Shown piece after piece: positions 33,602-45,048 of a stretch of DNA of 64,000 bases. The number at the start of each line of letters is the position of its first letter. Position 1 is the first letter of the stretch. Source of the stretch: Phytophthora hibernalis (Eukaryota > Oomycota > Peronosporomycetes > Peronosporales > Peronosporaceae). The position numbers were made by a program, and so were the translations under genes. The notes beneath the pieces were generated by a model. The model searched no databases. It was given only the letters and a program-made list of their open reading frames with translations, and was not told where the DNA came from. Location: the NCBI GenBank assembly GCA_012656075.1, contig JAAKBF010000151.1, forward strand, positions 806,001 through 870,000, given 5' to 3'.

Positions 33602-34735
33602 AAAGGATGTCGTAGTCCATGAAGCTATTCAAACGCTCAAATCCGTGTTCCATCACTGGGCCGTGGAGAAGGTCGCGGCGCGCAGGGGCCTGCTTGTGTT
33701 ACTGCTCATAGCGGCTCTTCTTTCGTCGCCATGGAATTCGCTAGCAGGGACGGACTTTGTCGTCTAGTAACGGAACTGAGTAATGCCTGAGTAGCACTCG
33801 CACTGACCCATCATAGCGTCCACGTTGACGAACGCCACAGCTTCTTCGTGAAGAGCTCAGCGTTGTCGACAGCGTACTCGGTGCTTCCTCGCAGTCCATA
33901 CTTCTCACCGTCCCATGAAACAAGAATCAACGCACGACGAGGTTTCCTGCTTTGAGTAGATCACCGATACGGTATCCGTTTGACAGCGAGAGACCTCCGT
34001 ACTAGGTGCTTCCCTGCCTCCAAAAGACTGCATAATGTACTTAGGTACGAAGGCCCCTGATAGAATCTATTTCCGAGCAGATCAGCACATCGGCAATGCC
34101 GTGCTACTCTGCCGCCATTATCTTCAAGCCTTGGAAGTTGCCGCCGCACAGCACAAGCGCAAATTGGCTTCCGGAATGACGTTGTTGGCCAAAAGCTACT
34201 CAAAGTCTGCCTGCTTTCCCAAGATAACCGATACGATCGAAGACATCACGTTTCCGTCGCAGTGAACGCCACAAAACGGCGGAAGGTTCACCCGACGCTG
34301 ACGCTTCGGTCAAGTTCAGCTCACGTGCAGCTTCCGCGGGCTCCATGATCGCCAAGTGACGATGCACTGGTGTGGATAACAGTACGACATGTACTCCTTG
34401 ATCTCCGTTCGCCTCGAACATTTTGACCGTGAAGAACATTGTCTTGTAATCCGGCTCCGTACCGCAGCTGTGCGGGACGCTGGAGTACGTGTGCCAACTG
34501 CTTGTACAGATCAGCGTCGACAGATTCACTGGGACCTCGTCGCTTTCAACGGTCGAGACTTCTTGCGGACAGCATTGATAGCATACGCATAGCCCCGGAG
34601 TTCCTTGGCCCCGGAGATCTTGTAAAAGTAATACTACGTAGTGCTACGTACATTTACCGGAGCAGCGACCGATCAGTGTGGAACACAGTAATCACAGATC
34701 AATAAGGTCGGAGTTTCGTGTCCCAACGTCAAAAC
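33602..34735. other. Unassigned DNA, probable transposon debris
   Basis: Short open frames on both strands (for example minus 34529-34200 and 34203-33961) have protein-like composition but no recognised domain, and continue into each other only across frame breaks. Likely a decayed mobile element. Confidence 0.3.
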
Positions 34736-34737
34736 GA

Positions 34738-34900
34738 TGGCATTGGTGGAGTGGTCTAGCGGTATACCAACCATACGGCACGGCCGGGTTCGAGTCCCGC
34801 AGCGATGCCACAGAGGTTCCCCGCAAGGGACCAAACCGCCAAATAAGCTTTTGTATCAAGGCGGTTCCTCAACCTGATTAAAAAAATCATTTTTTTCATA
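34738..34900 (+). repeat. tRNA-derived SINE-like element
   Basis: An RNA polymerase III A box (TGGTCTAGCGG, 34752-34762) and B box (GGTTCGAGTCC, 34787-34797) lie 24 bases apart inside a tRNA-like head with a partial acceptor pairing (GGCATTG with CGATGCC). The head is followed by an unrelated body containing an imperfect CCGCC/GGCGG inverted pair and an A/T-rich tail near 34880-34900. The anticodon arm does not fold properly. SINEs of this kind are known from Phytophthora. Confidence 0.5.
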
Positions 34901-34979
34901 AAATACCATCAGCGCTACAACCAAAGTAAACACCTGTCCTCTACTGACTGGGGCTATCCCGAGCCAAATCGTGGGGCGA

Positions 34980-35560
34980 CCATGACATCAACACGTTCAC
35001 CTTTCAAGGATCGAGGGTCAGGGAGACTGCCGTATCGCCACCGCAACCAACGCCTGCTGGAATTGTTCTCGCCTGTTGTGAGGGGCCACGTCAGCGTCGA
35101 CTCCCTCCGCAGATCCAGCTCGAGGCTCGGGGACACTGCTGTAGTGCTGCCATCGCCAACGCCTGCTGGCATTATTCTTGGCTGTCGAGAGGAGAGCCCA
35201 GCCAGCGTCGACTCGCTTCGCAGATCCAGGTCGAGGCTCGGGGGGACCGCTGTAACGCCACCACGAACGACTGCTAGCATCTGCACGATGGAGAGAGCCA
35301 CGCCAGTGTCGACTCTCTTCGCTGATCAAACTCGAGGCTCGTGGGAGACTGCTGTAGCGCCGCCGTCGCCGACACCTGCTGGCATTGTTCTTGGCTGTAG
35401 TGAAGGGAGACCACGACAGCGTCGACGCGCCCCGCTGATCAAGCTCGAAGATTGAGGGAGATTGCTGTTGCGCCGTCAACGACGGCTAGCGTTTGCACGA
35501 TGGAGAGAACCACGCCAGCGTCGACGCGCTGATGATCAGTGGAGACTGCTGCAGCGCCGC
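34980..35560. repeat. Degenerate minisatellite, about 100-113 bp period
   Basis: A GCGTCGAC-centred motif recurs at 35094, 35205, 35306, 35419 and 35518, each with the surrounding context CGAGGCTCGGGG...CTGCTGTA...ACGCCTGCTGGCATT. A partial copy begins near 34980. Open frames on both strands follow the repeats and are not taken as genes. Confidence 0.7.
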
Positions 35561-37819
35561 CGACGCGATTGACTCGGGCGATGACAAGACCTGCCCAAGG
35601 TCAGTTGGTGACCACGCGTAATAAACGAATGGTGAATTGTTGTTCAGGGTCAGAGCAAACAACACTGGTGGATGCGGTGACATCCACGAGGGCTATCGCG
35701 GCAAAAAAATCTTCGTTGACGACTACTCGAATTGATACGGGAAGTCAATCCTTAGAAGTGGTGGGTTGTGATGCAGTTAAAATATCCCAACTATGGCGGA
35801 CACTTCGACGAAAAAGCTGAAAAAACGTGCACCGCAGGGTACAAGAAGGCATAATGTCTTCGTTGTCCCGGGAAAATGGACGTTTGACAGGGCTCGTCCA
35901 CAGAAGGGATTACGTGGAAGGTATGGTCGTTCAAAATTTCGGACCATTGCTTGTAGTAGCAATCTTTTGTTTTTGATTAGGTGAGATAGAGCTGCTAGCC
36001 TATGCGCGCAATCACAATCTGATTTTATCGACACCAAGTCAATCCATTCCACTGGACTCAAGTCCTTCTAAATCGCTCCTGCTACTTTATCTGGTGATCG
36101 AGCGGAAAATCGTGTTGATGGCTGCGACCAAGAGAATCAGAGTGACTCTGAAAGCTTGAAATTCGATGAGCTCTCTCGTTATGAGGATGGAAACTTTATG
36201 GAGACTCTGCGAGCCGAATCTATTTTCCACCCAGTTCCCAGTGATAATATCAATCTTACTTCGGAAGTTAGGGATGCGGCATATGGCTGCGATCAGCAGT
36301 CATGCAAAGAATCTGACGCGGAGACCTCAGGCGAGTGGGGATACGTGGATGACGAGGATTCCAGCGATACTGAAGATGCGGCCTTTGCGTTTGATTTTCA
36401 GGACAATAATTTGCGAGCAATTGCAGATTCTGGGTGGGAGGTCTACGACGAACACCATCTAGATTCGTATGCTATGGTACCATGAAACTTCATAGTAGAG
36501 CACGACTGACATCGCGTATATGTTTTTTTGGAGATCTAGCAATTGATGGTGCAACTGACTTCTATTGCGGTCCGTGGGGTCCGGCGCAATCTGCAGCAGC
36601 CTTTGCAAAATCTCCACTCAATTATTTTTTATTTCCATCCAAAGAAATTGTGGCTGATGATTGCATCCGGATCCAACAAGTACCGTTCTCAGTGCGTACC
36701 TGGAATGGCGGCTGAAAAACGTTCGCGTATGCTACTTTCCCAGCAAAAGGATCCACTCATTAGCGTGCCAGCAATATCTGAGATCGAGGCAGGCTTGCCA
36801 AAATACAAACCCTTTGAGACTCATGAATTTGTTGATTTGATTGGCCTTGTGGTTGCTCACTCGCTATGCCCCATGCGTGATGATATCGTAAAACACTGGG
36901 CGTCGACCTAGGACGGTGCACTTCCACGTGAAACGTGGGGCGTTTTATGATGCGTTTACGCTACGAAGAGATGATGCCTTTTCTTCATTTCAACGATAAT
37001 GAAAGTACTGGGTCAGAGCATGACAAAGCTTGGGAGATTAGACCAATTCTGCAGGCTCTTGAAACAACTTTCAAAAGGGGTTATCGTCTCGGTCGAGCGA
37101 TTTCTTTTGATGAAGGAATGGCGCCAAACCGAAGCATGTTTTACCCGATCAGAGCTACAACAAAGGCAAGCATAGCAAGTGGGGAACGAAGTTCTAAATG
37201 ACTTTGTGCTCCAAAACTGCCTGATGCGCAAGGTAAGCCAGACCATATCTATTTGGAGGAACATATCTAACGCATATCATGGGCTTGACAATATCCAGAG
37301 TGGAAGTGTATTGAGGAAAAGAGAAGGTAGCCAAAAAGAATGTCGGACCGATGGCGGTGGTTCAAAACATTGTCAAGGTTCTGCGAGGGCAGCCAAGCGT
37401 TTGATCGTTACCGACAATTTTTACTCCTCCGTCGCTTTGTCACTCAAACTGCTGTCAATGGACCTTTACCATGCGGTACTGTGTGGGCGAACAGACTTGG
37501 TTGGTGTCAAACCATCCAGTACACTCACAATAAGCGCCCGAAGCTGTTGCGAGGGGAACGTACCGAATTTCCCAGGCCTTGGGGCACCCTGAGCTTATCG
37601 CGCTATCTTGGATGGACTCAAGACCATTCAACATGCTGGCCACCGGATGTAGCACAGTTCCGACTTCTGTTCTTCGAACTGAGAAAAATAGCAGCAGGTC
37701 AATTGTTCTGAGGCCACCATTGTGCCTGAAAATCTCAATGGTATGGGGGAGTGGACGTCATGACCAAATCCAACTTCAAGGGTATTCTTTACAAAGGCGG
37801 TGGCAATGCGCAAATACTA

Positions 37820-39704
37820 TTACGCCTCGGATTCTGCGTTTGAGATAGTAAAGGGTTGATCTTCAGGGATGCCTTTGATTGGCAGTTGCTTATAAGCACG
37901 CGCACTTTTCAAAAAAGGCAATGGGTGACCAGCGTTGTTCAATTGCATTGGAACAAACTGAATGTAATGAGACAGGTCTCTATGCATTCCCAGAGGTACA
38001 TGTATTAAAGATGATCATCTAGCGTCATCAGCTGAGCTTCTGTGTCTTCACGCCCTCGATCGATGTACATATTGTCGAAGCCTTGTGCATGACGGTAGAC
38101 GTGTATCCAATTCTCTCGCGTGATAGCGTCAAGGCCGTGGAGCACCTTGTCGGCCGCGTCGTTCGCGTTTTTGGGAGGGTCCATTGCGATCCTGCCCTTG
38201 ACCGTAGCCCAGATGAGCTCGATCGGCTGCAGCTCTGGGTGATACGGTGGGGTATACATCAGGTAATGTCCGTAGCGCGAAGCATTTTCTTGAGCTTTGT
38301 ACACAGGCTTTTCTTTAAGCGGGGGTATCCGCCCATCAATCTAGCTTTCGTTTCACTGAGGCTAAACTGCACTCCTACAAATATATCATTTAATGAATAG
38401 TAAAAACAAATAATAACCGAATATTCATACCTTTTGCTGCCAGCCACGCGTGCATACCAGCACGATTCCAGCCCATGGCTGGGCTTTTATTCATTTGGTG
38501 CTTATGATAAGAAGCTCCATCCATGTGAATTCTACAGGATCCATGCTGAGAAGCCAAAGTCACGCACAATCTTTCAAACCACCGGTCGAACTTTCTGTGT
38601 CAAAGTTGCCGTGATAGTCCACGTCTCATCGCGCTCGTCTTTTTTCTTTTCAGCGTGGAGTTCCAGCATTTAATTGACTTCTCAACAAAGCCAGCCTTCA
38701 CCCGTCCGCCTACGAACGAAACAAAGCCTGCAGCAATTATACAAGCACTAATAATTCGTTTTAGTAAATTGCAATAATACAGTTAGCAAAATTGAACTCA
38801 CGTTATTTAATTTTCAAAAACATCGTACCGTGCTCCTTTGCCGCTTTTGTTGTAGCGAATTTTGTCTTCAAGAACCCACGTTTTTCTGAAACGTGGTTCA
38901 CGTTGCAGAATGACTCGTCGAGGAATACCTCTGTGAGGCGCGGGTTACACTTACCATATCGACATGGTCGCCGGTTTGCAAGTTTTTTTCTCAAGATACG
39001 TAGCACGGGAAAGTACATTTCCAACCCCATCAGCACTTGCATGCCTTTTCTTACCAACAATGTAGTGAAAATCGAGCTCGTTTAGAAGGCGCTGCATGGT
39101 CCGCAGTTCAAGGGTGACATTCGTCTTGGCTGTAGCCTCCAAGACGATTTTGTTGGCTGTCACAGACTGAACGAGTTTGTTTTGCGTCTTTATGAAGCTG
39201 CGGATAACAGATTCTAGCAGTGCAGGGTCGCCCGTGCGCTGTTTACGGCGTTGAGATGGCTTGGACTACATAATAAAATTATAGATGTTTTGTTATAAAA
39301 CTGATAAGAAAGGAAAGAATGGGCGATTCGGTAGATAACCTTGAAGTCGGTCAAGTTCTCGGCCTTGTACTCCTCCATGACCGTCGAAGCCATGCCGTGT
39401 CCAATCCCACGACACTGGGCTACAAGTTCCCTGGTTCGGTGGACCTTGAATACATTCCAGGCGTCTGCATTGTCCATAAATTTGTAGCATCTTACTTTGA
39501 ACCTCTTCTGCCCCGGTGTCAGCTCTTCGCGGGCCTCCATCGCGGAATGCGCTTTTTCAATAAGCTAAAGAGTCCGTGCACGCCTAGCTATCAATAGAAG
39601 CGGCTGGTGGTTTTTAAAGTGCCATCTGATAAGTATTTAAAGAGCTAAGACATTTTATGTGGTCGGTTAGAAAGTCTTGGTCCAATGAATTATGTCGAGT
39701 ACAA
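37820..39704. mobile_element. Tc1/IS630-like element inserted in the second piggyBac gene
   Basis: The piggyBac reading stops after AAATACTA (ending 37819) and resumes after TA at 39705-39706 with CAAGCAATTG. Joining the two sides at a single TA restores a continuous codon sequence, which fits a TA target-site duplication. The inserted DNA contains a minus-strand DDE transposase. The ends show only weak inverted similarity, so exact termini are uncertain. Confidence 0.5.
38005..39540 (-). pseudogene. Tc1/IS630-like DDE transposase
   Basis: Minus-strand pieces 39540-39214 (N-terminal, helix-rich), 39163-38951 (LLNELDFHYIVGKKRHA), 39060-38803 (first catalytic Asp in EVFLDESFCN), 38447-38259 and 38304-38005 (MYTPPYHPELQPIELIWATVKGRIA region, with Pro-rich motif and acidic residue of the DDE_3 fold) follow in the order expected of an IS630/Tc1-type transposase. 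The pieces are separated by introns or frame breaks. The copy is non-functional as given. Confidence 0.6.
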
Positions 39705-40076
39705 TACAAGCAATTGTTTATTGGCTTAGTTGATATGACTATAGCAAATGGCTTAATCATCCACAAGTACATCCAGCAGCAACGAACTGTGAAGGTAACG
39801 ACGCACGCCAAGTATATGCGGCACTTGCACAAAGAACTATTGGGTCTGCACCTCTCCGATTTTGCCTCGAACATGCTTGAAGATGGTAACAACTTGACGT
39901 GTGATCAAGTTTGGCATGACTCCTGGAAGAATGGAACCAATATCCCAGATAATTTTATGAGGCTAAGTCGGTTTAGGAGCGGAAAGCGCAAACGGAGTCA
40001 AATGGATGGTGGTGGTCCCTCGCGTGCTGGTTGTGAAGGAGGCTGCGACCGCGCTGGAGGTGAAGAAGCTGCTTGA

Positions 40077-41790
40077 AGACACCTCTGGCGTCTAATCGGT
40101 TTGTATAAAACGAGCTACACGGGCGCCGTGTAAACAGCCACGTTCGAACTGGGTGAAACCATCCCCAGGTCGGCGAACCTCTGCGCACTGCTGTTGAACG
40201 AGCTAGAATACAAGTATTTTTGACCCCGCGCGACCAGGTCGAGCTGGTGCTCCACGTCAACATGAAGGACGTCATCACCGCGAGTCTGAACGCGAGCTAC
40301 CCTCAATCGCCCATGAGATTTGGAACCGTGGCGATACTCAATTGCGCATGACCTTTGGTTTCTCGATCCTGGAGATGGTGCACAAAACCCCTTTCGGTGA
40401 ATTTGTTGGCAAGAAGAGTCTCGCTATTTGCGATAACTACATGAACTTGACTTGCGACAGCCCACTGATTGGTAAGATTTAATCACTTCTTCTTGAAATC
40501 GATGAATCATCAGCTTATCGACCTCAAAAGGTTTGCTGTTCGCGATCCAATTCAGCCTGTGTTAGTGTTGATGGAGAAGGCCATGTTCTCTGATAATGAG
40601 GCCGGCCAACTGATTCCTGACGAAGCTTTCTTCGCTGAACGCTATCTAGGCGAGAACGCCGGCTTGTCCTCCTGTGCCCGGGCTCTAGTGGATTTAGTAT
40701 TTCTGCGTGATATAATCATGCAAAACATCCGTGAAGCGTGATGCCGAAGGACATTTGACTACAGCGTAGTGGTGACAAACCCTACGTGCGTTGATCTTTT
40801 CTTTCCAAAAGTGGTCATTTACAAGATCGTGGATGGCATTGAAAGTGTTTCGGATAGACTGTTGCAGGAAGCGAACTGTCACATCTAGTAGTGCCAGTGG
40901 TGAGAACGTGAATCTGGAGACGATGTCGCTGGCGACGTCGCCTTCAAGATGTTGACGTCGAAAGCGGCTGAAGATGTGGAGAATTTGATCACGGACTCGC
41001 TAGCGCAGGATCGAGACCGCAAGAAGAAGTACGAACAGACTGACCGGCCTGTTTACACTGGCACGAGGTCTGGCGAGGATTCACCCATCGGAACGATGTG
41101 CCTTTGCACTCGCGTGAGATGCTTAGCGTTGTGTCGCCATTCCGTGCGTTGCAGTGCATAACGTTTGACCCGCAAATGCTGGAGTGCCGGCTTCCGCATC
41201 AGGAGAACCTACATCTTGGCGAATTCGTTCTCGCTAGAGTGCTGGTCGACCAATAGTTCGCTTCTAGCTGCGGTTCTGAACCCAATGCAGCGGCAGATGG
41301 TCACGAAGGCTCAGCACGAACACCTGCTTGGGTGGACCTTCAACCGTAATCCCGTGGCTAGTGGATCAAGGACACGGACGTGAAGACGCTGTGTACTGGC
41401 AACTGTGTTTTGCAGAACATGATACTCACGATGACCAAGAGAAGTTGTCGTGTCTCTCAGCCAGAGAGCTTTTACCAAATACATATATTACTAAGACAGT
41501 AGCCGAATGCAAGTAGTTCAAAGTATGTAATTGTTGCAATTAGACTGACGACTCATGCAGTCAAGCACCCAGCAAAGGCGAATTTACAACGCCAACCGAA
41601 AGCGTTCGGTTCGTATGAACGTCTGAAGCTGGCCGTATATGTGAGTGTACATGGAAGCAAGGCGCAAGCTTACATTAGTCTCGTCGACGAGCTCGGTTAC
41701 GATGTCCGCGACCTCTTCGAGGGGAACGCATCGTTCTCAACCCATCTTGAGCGGCAACATCGGAAGATGATGTTAGGAGCTTCCGCTTCC
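40077..41790 (+). pseudogene. Unrecognised coding relic
   Basis: Plus-strand segments in changing frames have clear protein-like composition. They include SIAHEIWNRGDTQLRMTFGF and LAICDNYMNLTCDSPLIG near 40310-40480, a 90-residue frame at 40469-40741, AFKMLTSKAAEDVENLITDS near 40945, and ITFDPQMLECRLPHQENLHL near 41160. A last segment (41590-41800) ends at a possible GTAGCC donor. No family was recognised. It may be an extra gene of the second piggyBac element or an unrelated decayed gene. Confidence 0.3.
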
Positions 41791-41794
41791 TGCT

Positions 41795-42389
41795 CTAACA
41801 ACAGGTAGCCATTGACGTTATTTTAGAAATATAGTCCAAGAAAAAAGTAATACTTACCGGGTTCGCTTCCAGATAGACTCCTATTTTTGCACGGAGGCAT
41901 GTGTTCGCCTCCCGTTGAAAGTTCTGGCGAAGGTCGATCGGGTTTTCGGTCTGTGTACAATCGAAAAGCACCCTGAATCTCCCGCGATACATATGGCTGT
42001 TGATCCGCCTTAAATCGAATCTTGACGAAGGGGGCGGATGGTCATGGCGAAGCCGTGTATCTTCTCCTCTTCAGGAGCAAAGGTGACACGATTTTCACAG
42101 GCCCCAGCGTTTGAACGAGGCGACTGTGCATCTGTAGGAGACTATCCATGCGACGCTCGAGGTAACCCAAAAGTAGCATCTTCTCCTGATGGCTAGAGCG
42201 AATCAACGCTGCGATCTGGGTGTCCTTCTCACGGATCCGGGTGTCCTTCTCTCCGATTTGCGTGTCCTTCTGAGTGATCTGGGTGTCCTTCTGGGAAATA
42301 CGCCTCGTCAGCTGCTGGTTTGCAAGCTTGGACGAGCGAAGCTCACGACGGAGGTGCCGATTCTCGGCTTGGAGAACCTCGACTGACAT
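41795..42389 (-). pseudogene. Coiled-coil protein with KDTQI heptad repeats, virus-like C-terminus
   Basis: From the ATG at 42389 (MSVEVLQAENRHLRRELRSS) a coiled coil contains five copies of a KDTQI/KDTRI heptad, encoded by 21-bp repeats at 42210-42300. The frame breaks near 42045. The continuation to 41795 reads FRVLFDCTQTENPIDLRQNF with a Cys- and Arg-rich end. The layout of a QKDTQI coiled coil followed by a compact C-terminal domain ending in a NPI-type segment resembles MSV199/KilA-N and DUF3627 proteins of large DNA viruses, but the N-terminal DNA-binding domain is missing. That comparison is from memory and is weak. Confidence 0.35.
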
Positions 42390-42819
42390 GGCTGTACCGG
42401 TATAGCTGGGTGATGAACGGGAGAGAGCTTGACGAAAAAGCTGGTTCTGGAGGAGAGGGAGGATTCGCGAGGGAGGCGGGGGTCAGTGCTTTCGTTAGGA
42501 GATGATAATCGATTTAAGAGGGTATACTATGCAAAACGTTTGACTGGTCTCTTGAGATTTGCACTCGTCAAACTCCACCAATCAGATCATCATATTCAAA
42601 ACAGCCGGTGTATAGCTGGCCAATCCGATATTGACATTGAGATGATACGGAAGCTTCCATAGCCAGTTTTCAAAAAGCCTTTGGCGGAAAATTCCCGCGA
42701 AAAAAATAATACAAATTTTAAGTATCTGCATATTCTGTATGATACAGAATTATCTTCGGGGTTGAAAGAGTTAAGTTAAAACAAAAATATCACACAATTG
42801 AAAGAAAACATTAAAGTAC

Positions 42820-43029
42820 CTTGCTTAGCAATGCGTTGGCACGATTCTGAGCTGTCTTGACACTTAGAGTGTTCCTCAGGAAATCGGGGCAAGCAGCCAA
42901 CGTTGCAGCCAAGCAATTCCATGCCTCCATCACCTTGCCATGTTCATGACGGAAGGGTCCATCCACCAATGATTGCTTTAGAAGCATAACGTCCTCCTCC
43001 TTAAGCAAAATATTTCTTGATTCCGCCAT
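42820..43029 (-). CDS. Myb/SANT-like DNA-binding exon of a transposon-linked gene
   Basis: The ATG at 43029 begins MAESRNILLKEEDVMLLKQS, followed by AWNCLAATLAACPDFLRNTL and a Lys-rich helix up to a GTACTT splice donor at 42819. This acidic-start SANT-like domain (EEDxxLL...W..LA..L) recurs in oomycete transposon-associated genes. No following exon could be identified in the 400 bases below, so the gene is probably truncated. Confidence 0.45.
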
Positions 43030-43249
43030 ATCAACTTCAGCAGTAGTCAAGCAAAACCCAAAACTGAGTGTCAGATGATTTAGAATGTTTGGTCGTGGCA
43101 GGGGAGAGCTGTATAATCCACACATTTGCGGTTTCCACCAGAAATTGACGATACGGGTTGGGTCAACTTCTGTTTTAAACACAAATGTGAAGCTAATGGT
43201 TATCCAAATGGCTTTCGAAAAGTATAAGGTGCCTCTCTAATGCACCTCA

Positions 43250-44960
43250 TACTATTTTCTGATATTACGGATAGTATGGCCGCACAAGGTAGACCTGGGA
43301 AATCCATCCGATTGTCGAAACGCTTCCGCAGACATATCGACGGGCTACAAGACATACCCTATATTATCGTTTGATAAGGAAATACTGCCATCACTCAATG
43401 GTACATGAATGTTCATACGCGGCAAACCTCATAAATGGTGGGGATATTTTTGACGTGCTGTCAGAGAAAATCGTATAACTGTGTAACTCTGATATGCATC
43501 GCTTGTTGATAATGAGCTAAATTTTGGCACCTCTTTGCGCTAAAATTCAGGCTGGAAATCTACTGCGAAAATCAAAATCACCTTGGCGGCAAACAAATCA
43601 TCGATGTCAAATCAGGACCTGCCGCAGTCCTAAAAATGGATATGGTCCTCCCGGGCGAGCGCCGCTCACACCACATTCTCGTTATAGACATTTTTTACGT
43701 CCGTTGTGTGGGGATTTCAGTTATTATCCAACATGATATTCACAGTCGGTACAATTCAGACTCGTCCGATTGTTTTTACAGTGGATCTCAAAGCCGATCA
43801 AAAATAATCCCACGGGGTTCATATATATATTGGCTCGCTGGAGACGACGTGGTGGTGTCTGGTGACGCGAGTGCATCGGGTTGCGCAGAGGAGATTACCC
43901 AAACAGTCGGCGCAAAGTGTGTATGTCCAGCGCTCCGGCTTCGAAAATTGAGTTAACTTCGACCGCTGTTTAGAGGCTATGCCCGAGCTGCTGCTCCTCG
44001 GTACCATACCGTAGCTGATTCGGTAGTCTCCGCAGCGTCGTTCTTGCTGTTCAGAGCTAACAACGTGGTGTGCGTGACCACAGTCACGCTATTTATTCAT
44101 TTCGATGTTCGACGCTATGCTGTTTTTCGTCTCATTAAGTACGTGCTGTGTCAACACCCACCACGAATGCGAACGTGCTGCTGTGCGTCACGGCTTTGAA
44201 CCTGCCGACTCATATAGACGAATACACGGGAGATCTGCAGGTTTCGACATCGTGGTGAGCATCGTTTTGCCGCTCGTGCTATGGATGTCATCACGAAAGG
44301 TTTTCGCCAGGTCTTCGACTACTTTTAGCGTATGTGGACAAGACAATAGCACAAGGACAAGGCGGAGGTCGTGGCTGGTGATCACGCTAAGAAGATAATT
44401 TCTTTTACATCGCTCACTCGAGTCCCTTGCACGGTGATGTAACAGGAAGTGCTTGTAGACAAAATTATGATGCTGCTCGGGTAGTACTTGATCGGAAAAT
44501 TCTTGTAGCTTTCAAATACTAAACCAATTATGGAATACTACTATCAAGTCTTTTTGGCGCGTCCAAATTAATGTCCCTCATTCAGGCGTTTGAGCTGACC
44601 CTCATGGCTCCAGGTCGCCCCTACTCACGTAAAGCTGCTCGTCCACGTAGTTCCCCGTTATCCCCGGTATGACATTAAATATTCAATCCAGCACGGGCTG
44701 CGGTGGCTTGGGTAGCATTGTGCGTTGACCAGAATGTTTTCGCTGTACCAGCGCTTGGTTTGGGAGTAGCTGCACTTGTAAGAGGGTTCAGCCTGTTGCA
44801 GCCGCGATTTCACATGCTAACCCCGTCTGCGCCTGAACCTGTTAGCCGTACTGTTCCATTGGGTCTGAGCCTTATATTTTGTCTGAGTCTCAACCCTATG
44901 CCCTGCCGTACAGCAACGGACAGAATGGAACTGCCAGCTCTGTTTGAACAGAGGTACAAT
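43250..44960. other. No recognisable gene
   Basis: Short frames on both strands without recognised domains. One plus-strand stretch (43636-43956) looks protein-like, with a region rich in Ser and aromatic residues, but has no identifiable family. Probably transposon debris. Confidence 0.35.
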
Positions 44961-45048
44961 GCCATTGGATAAAAATATCATTGACGATTTGAGTTTATCT
45001 AAAATTTACACACAAACTGAGGCAAAATAAGGATGCAGCTGTATTTTG

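Larger units (their letters stand above)
35793..40076 (+). pseudogene. Second piggyBac transposase, broken and split by an insertion
   Basis: The ATG at 35793 begins a basic N-terminus, followed by an acidic region (36156-36485: GEWGYVDDEDSSDTED). The core shows RYEEMMPFLHFNDNESTGSE and GRAISFDEGMAPNRSMF (36935-37180), the first catalytic Asp region of piggyBac, then RLIVTDNFYSSVALSL near 37400 with the second Asp. The sequence reaches a KYY-like segment at 37812-37819. Its continuation, YKQLFIGLVDMTIANG, is found only at 39700 onward. The intervening 1.9 kb carries a different transposase (see 37820-39704). Multiple frame breaks. No clear TTAA-flanked termini were recognised. Confidence 0.7.

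Noticed and set aside
34741..34811. A functional tRNA gene
   Set aside because: A and B boxes are present but the T stem is imperfect and no seven-base anticodon loop with a proper stem forms; a SINE head fits better.
34954..35479. Minus-strand frames of 115 and 153 codons in the minisatellite
   Set aside because: They follow the 100-113 bp repeat and have no independent support.
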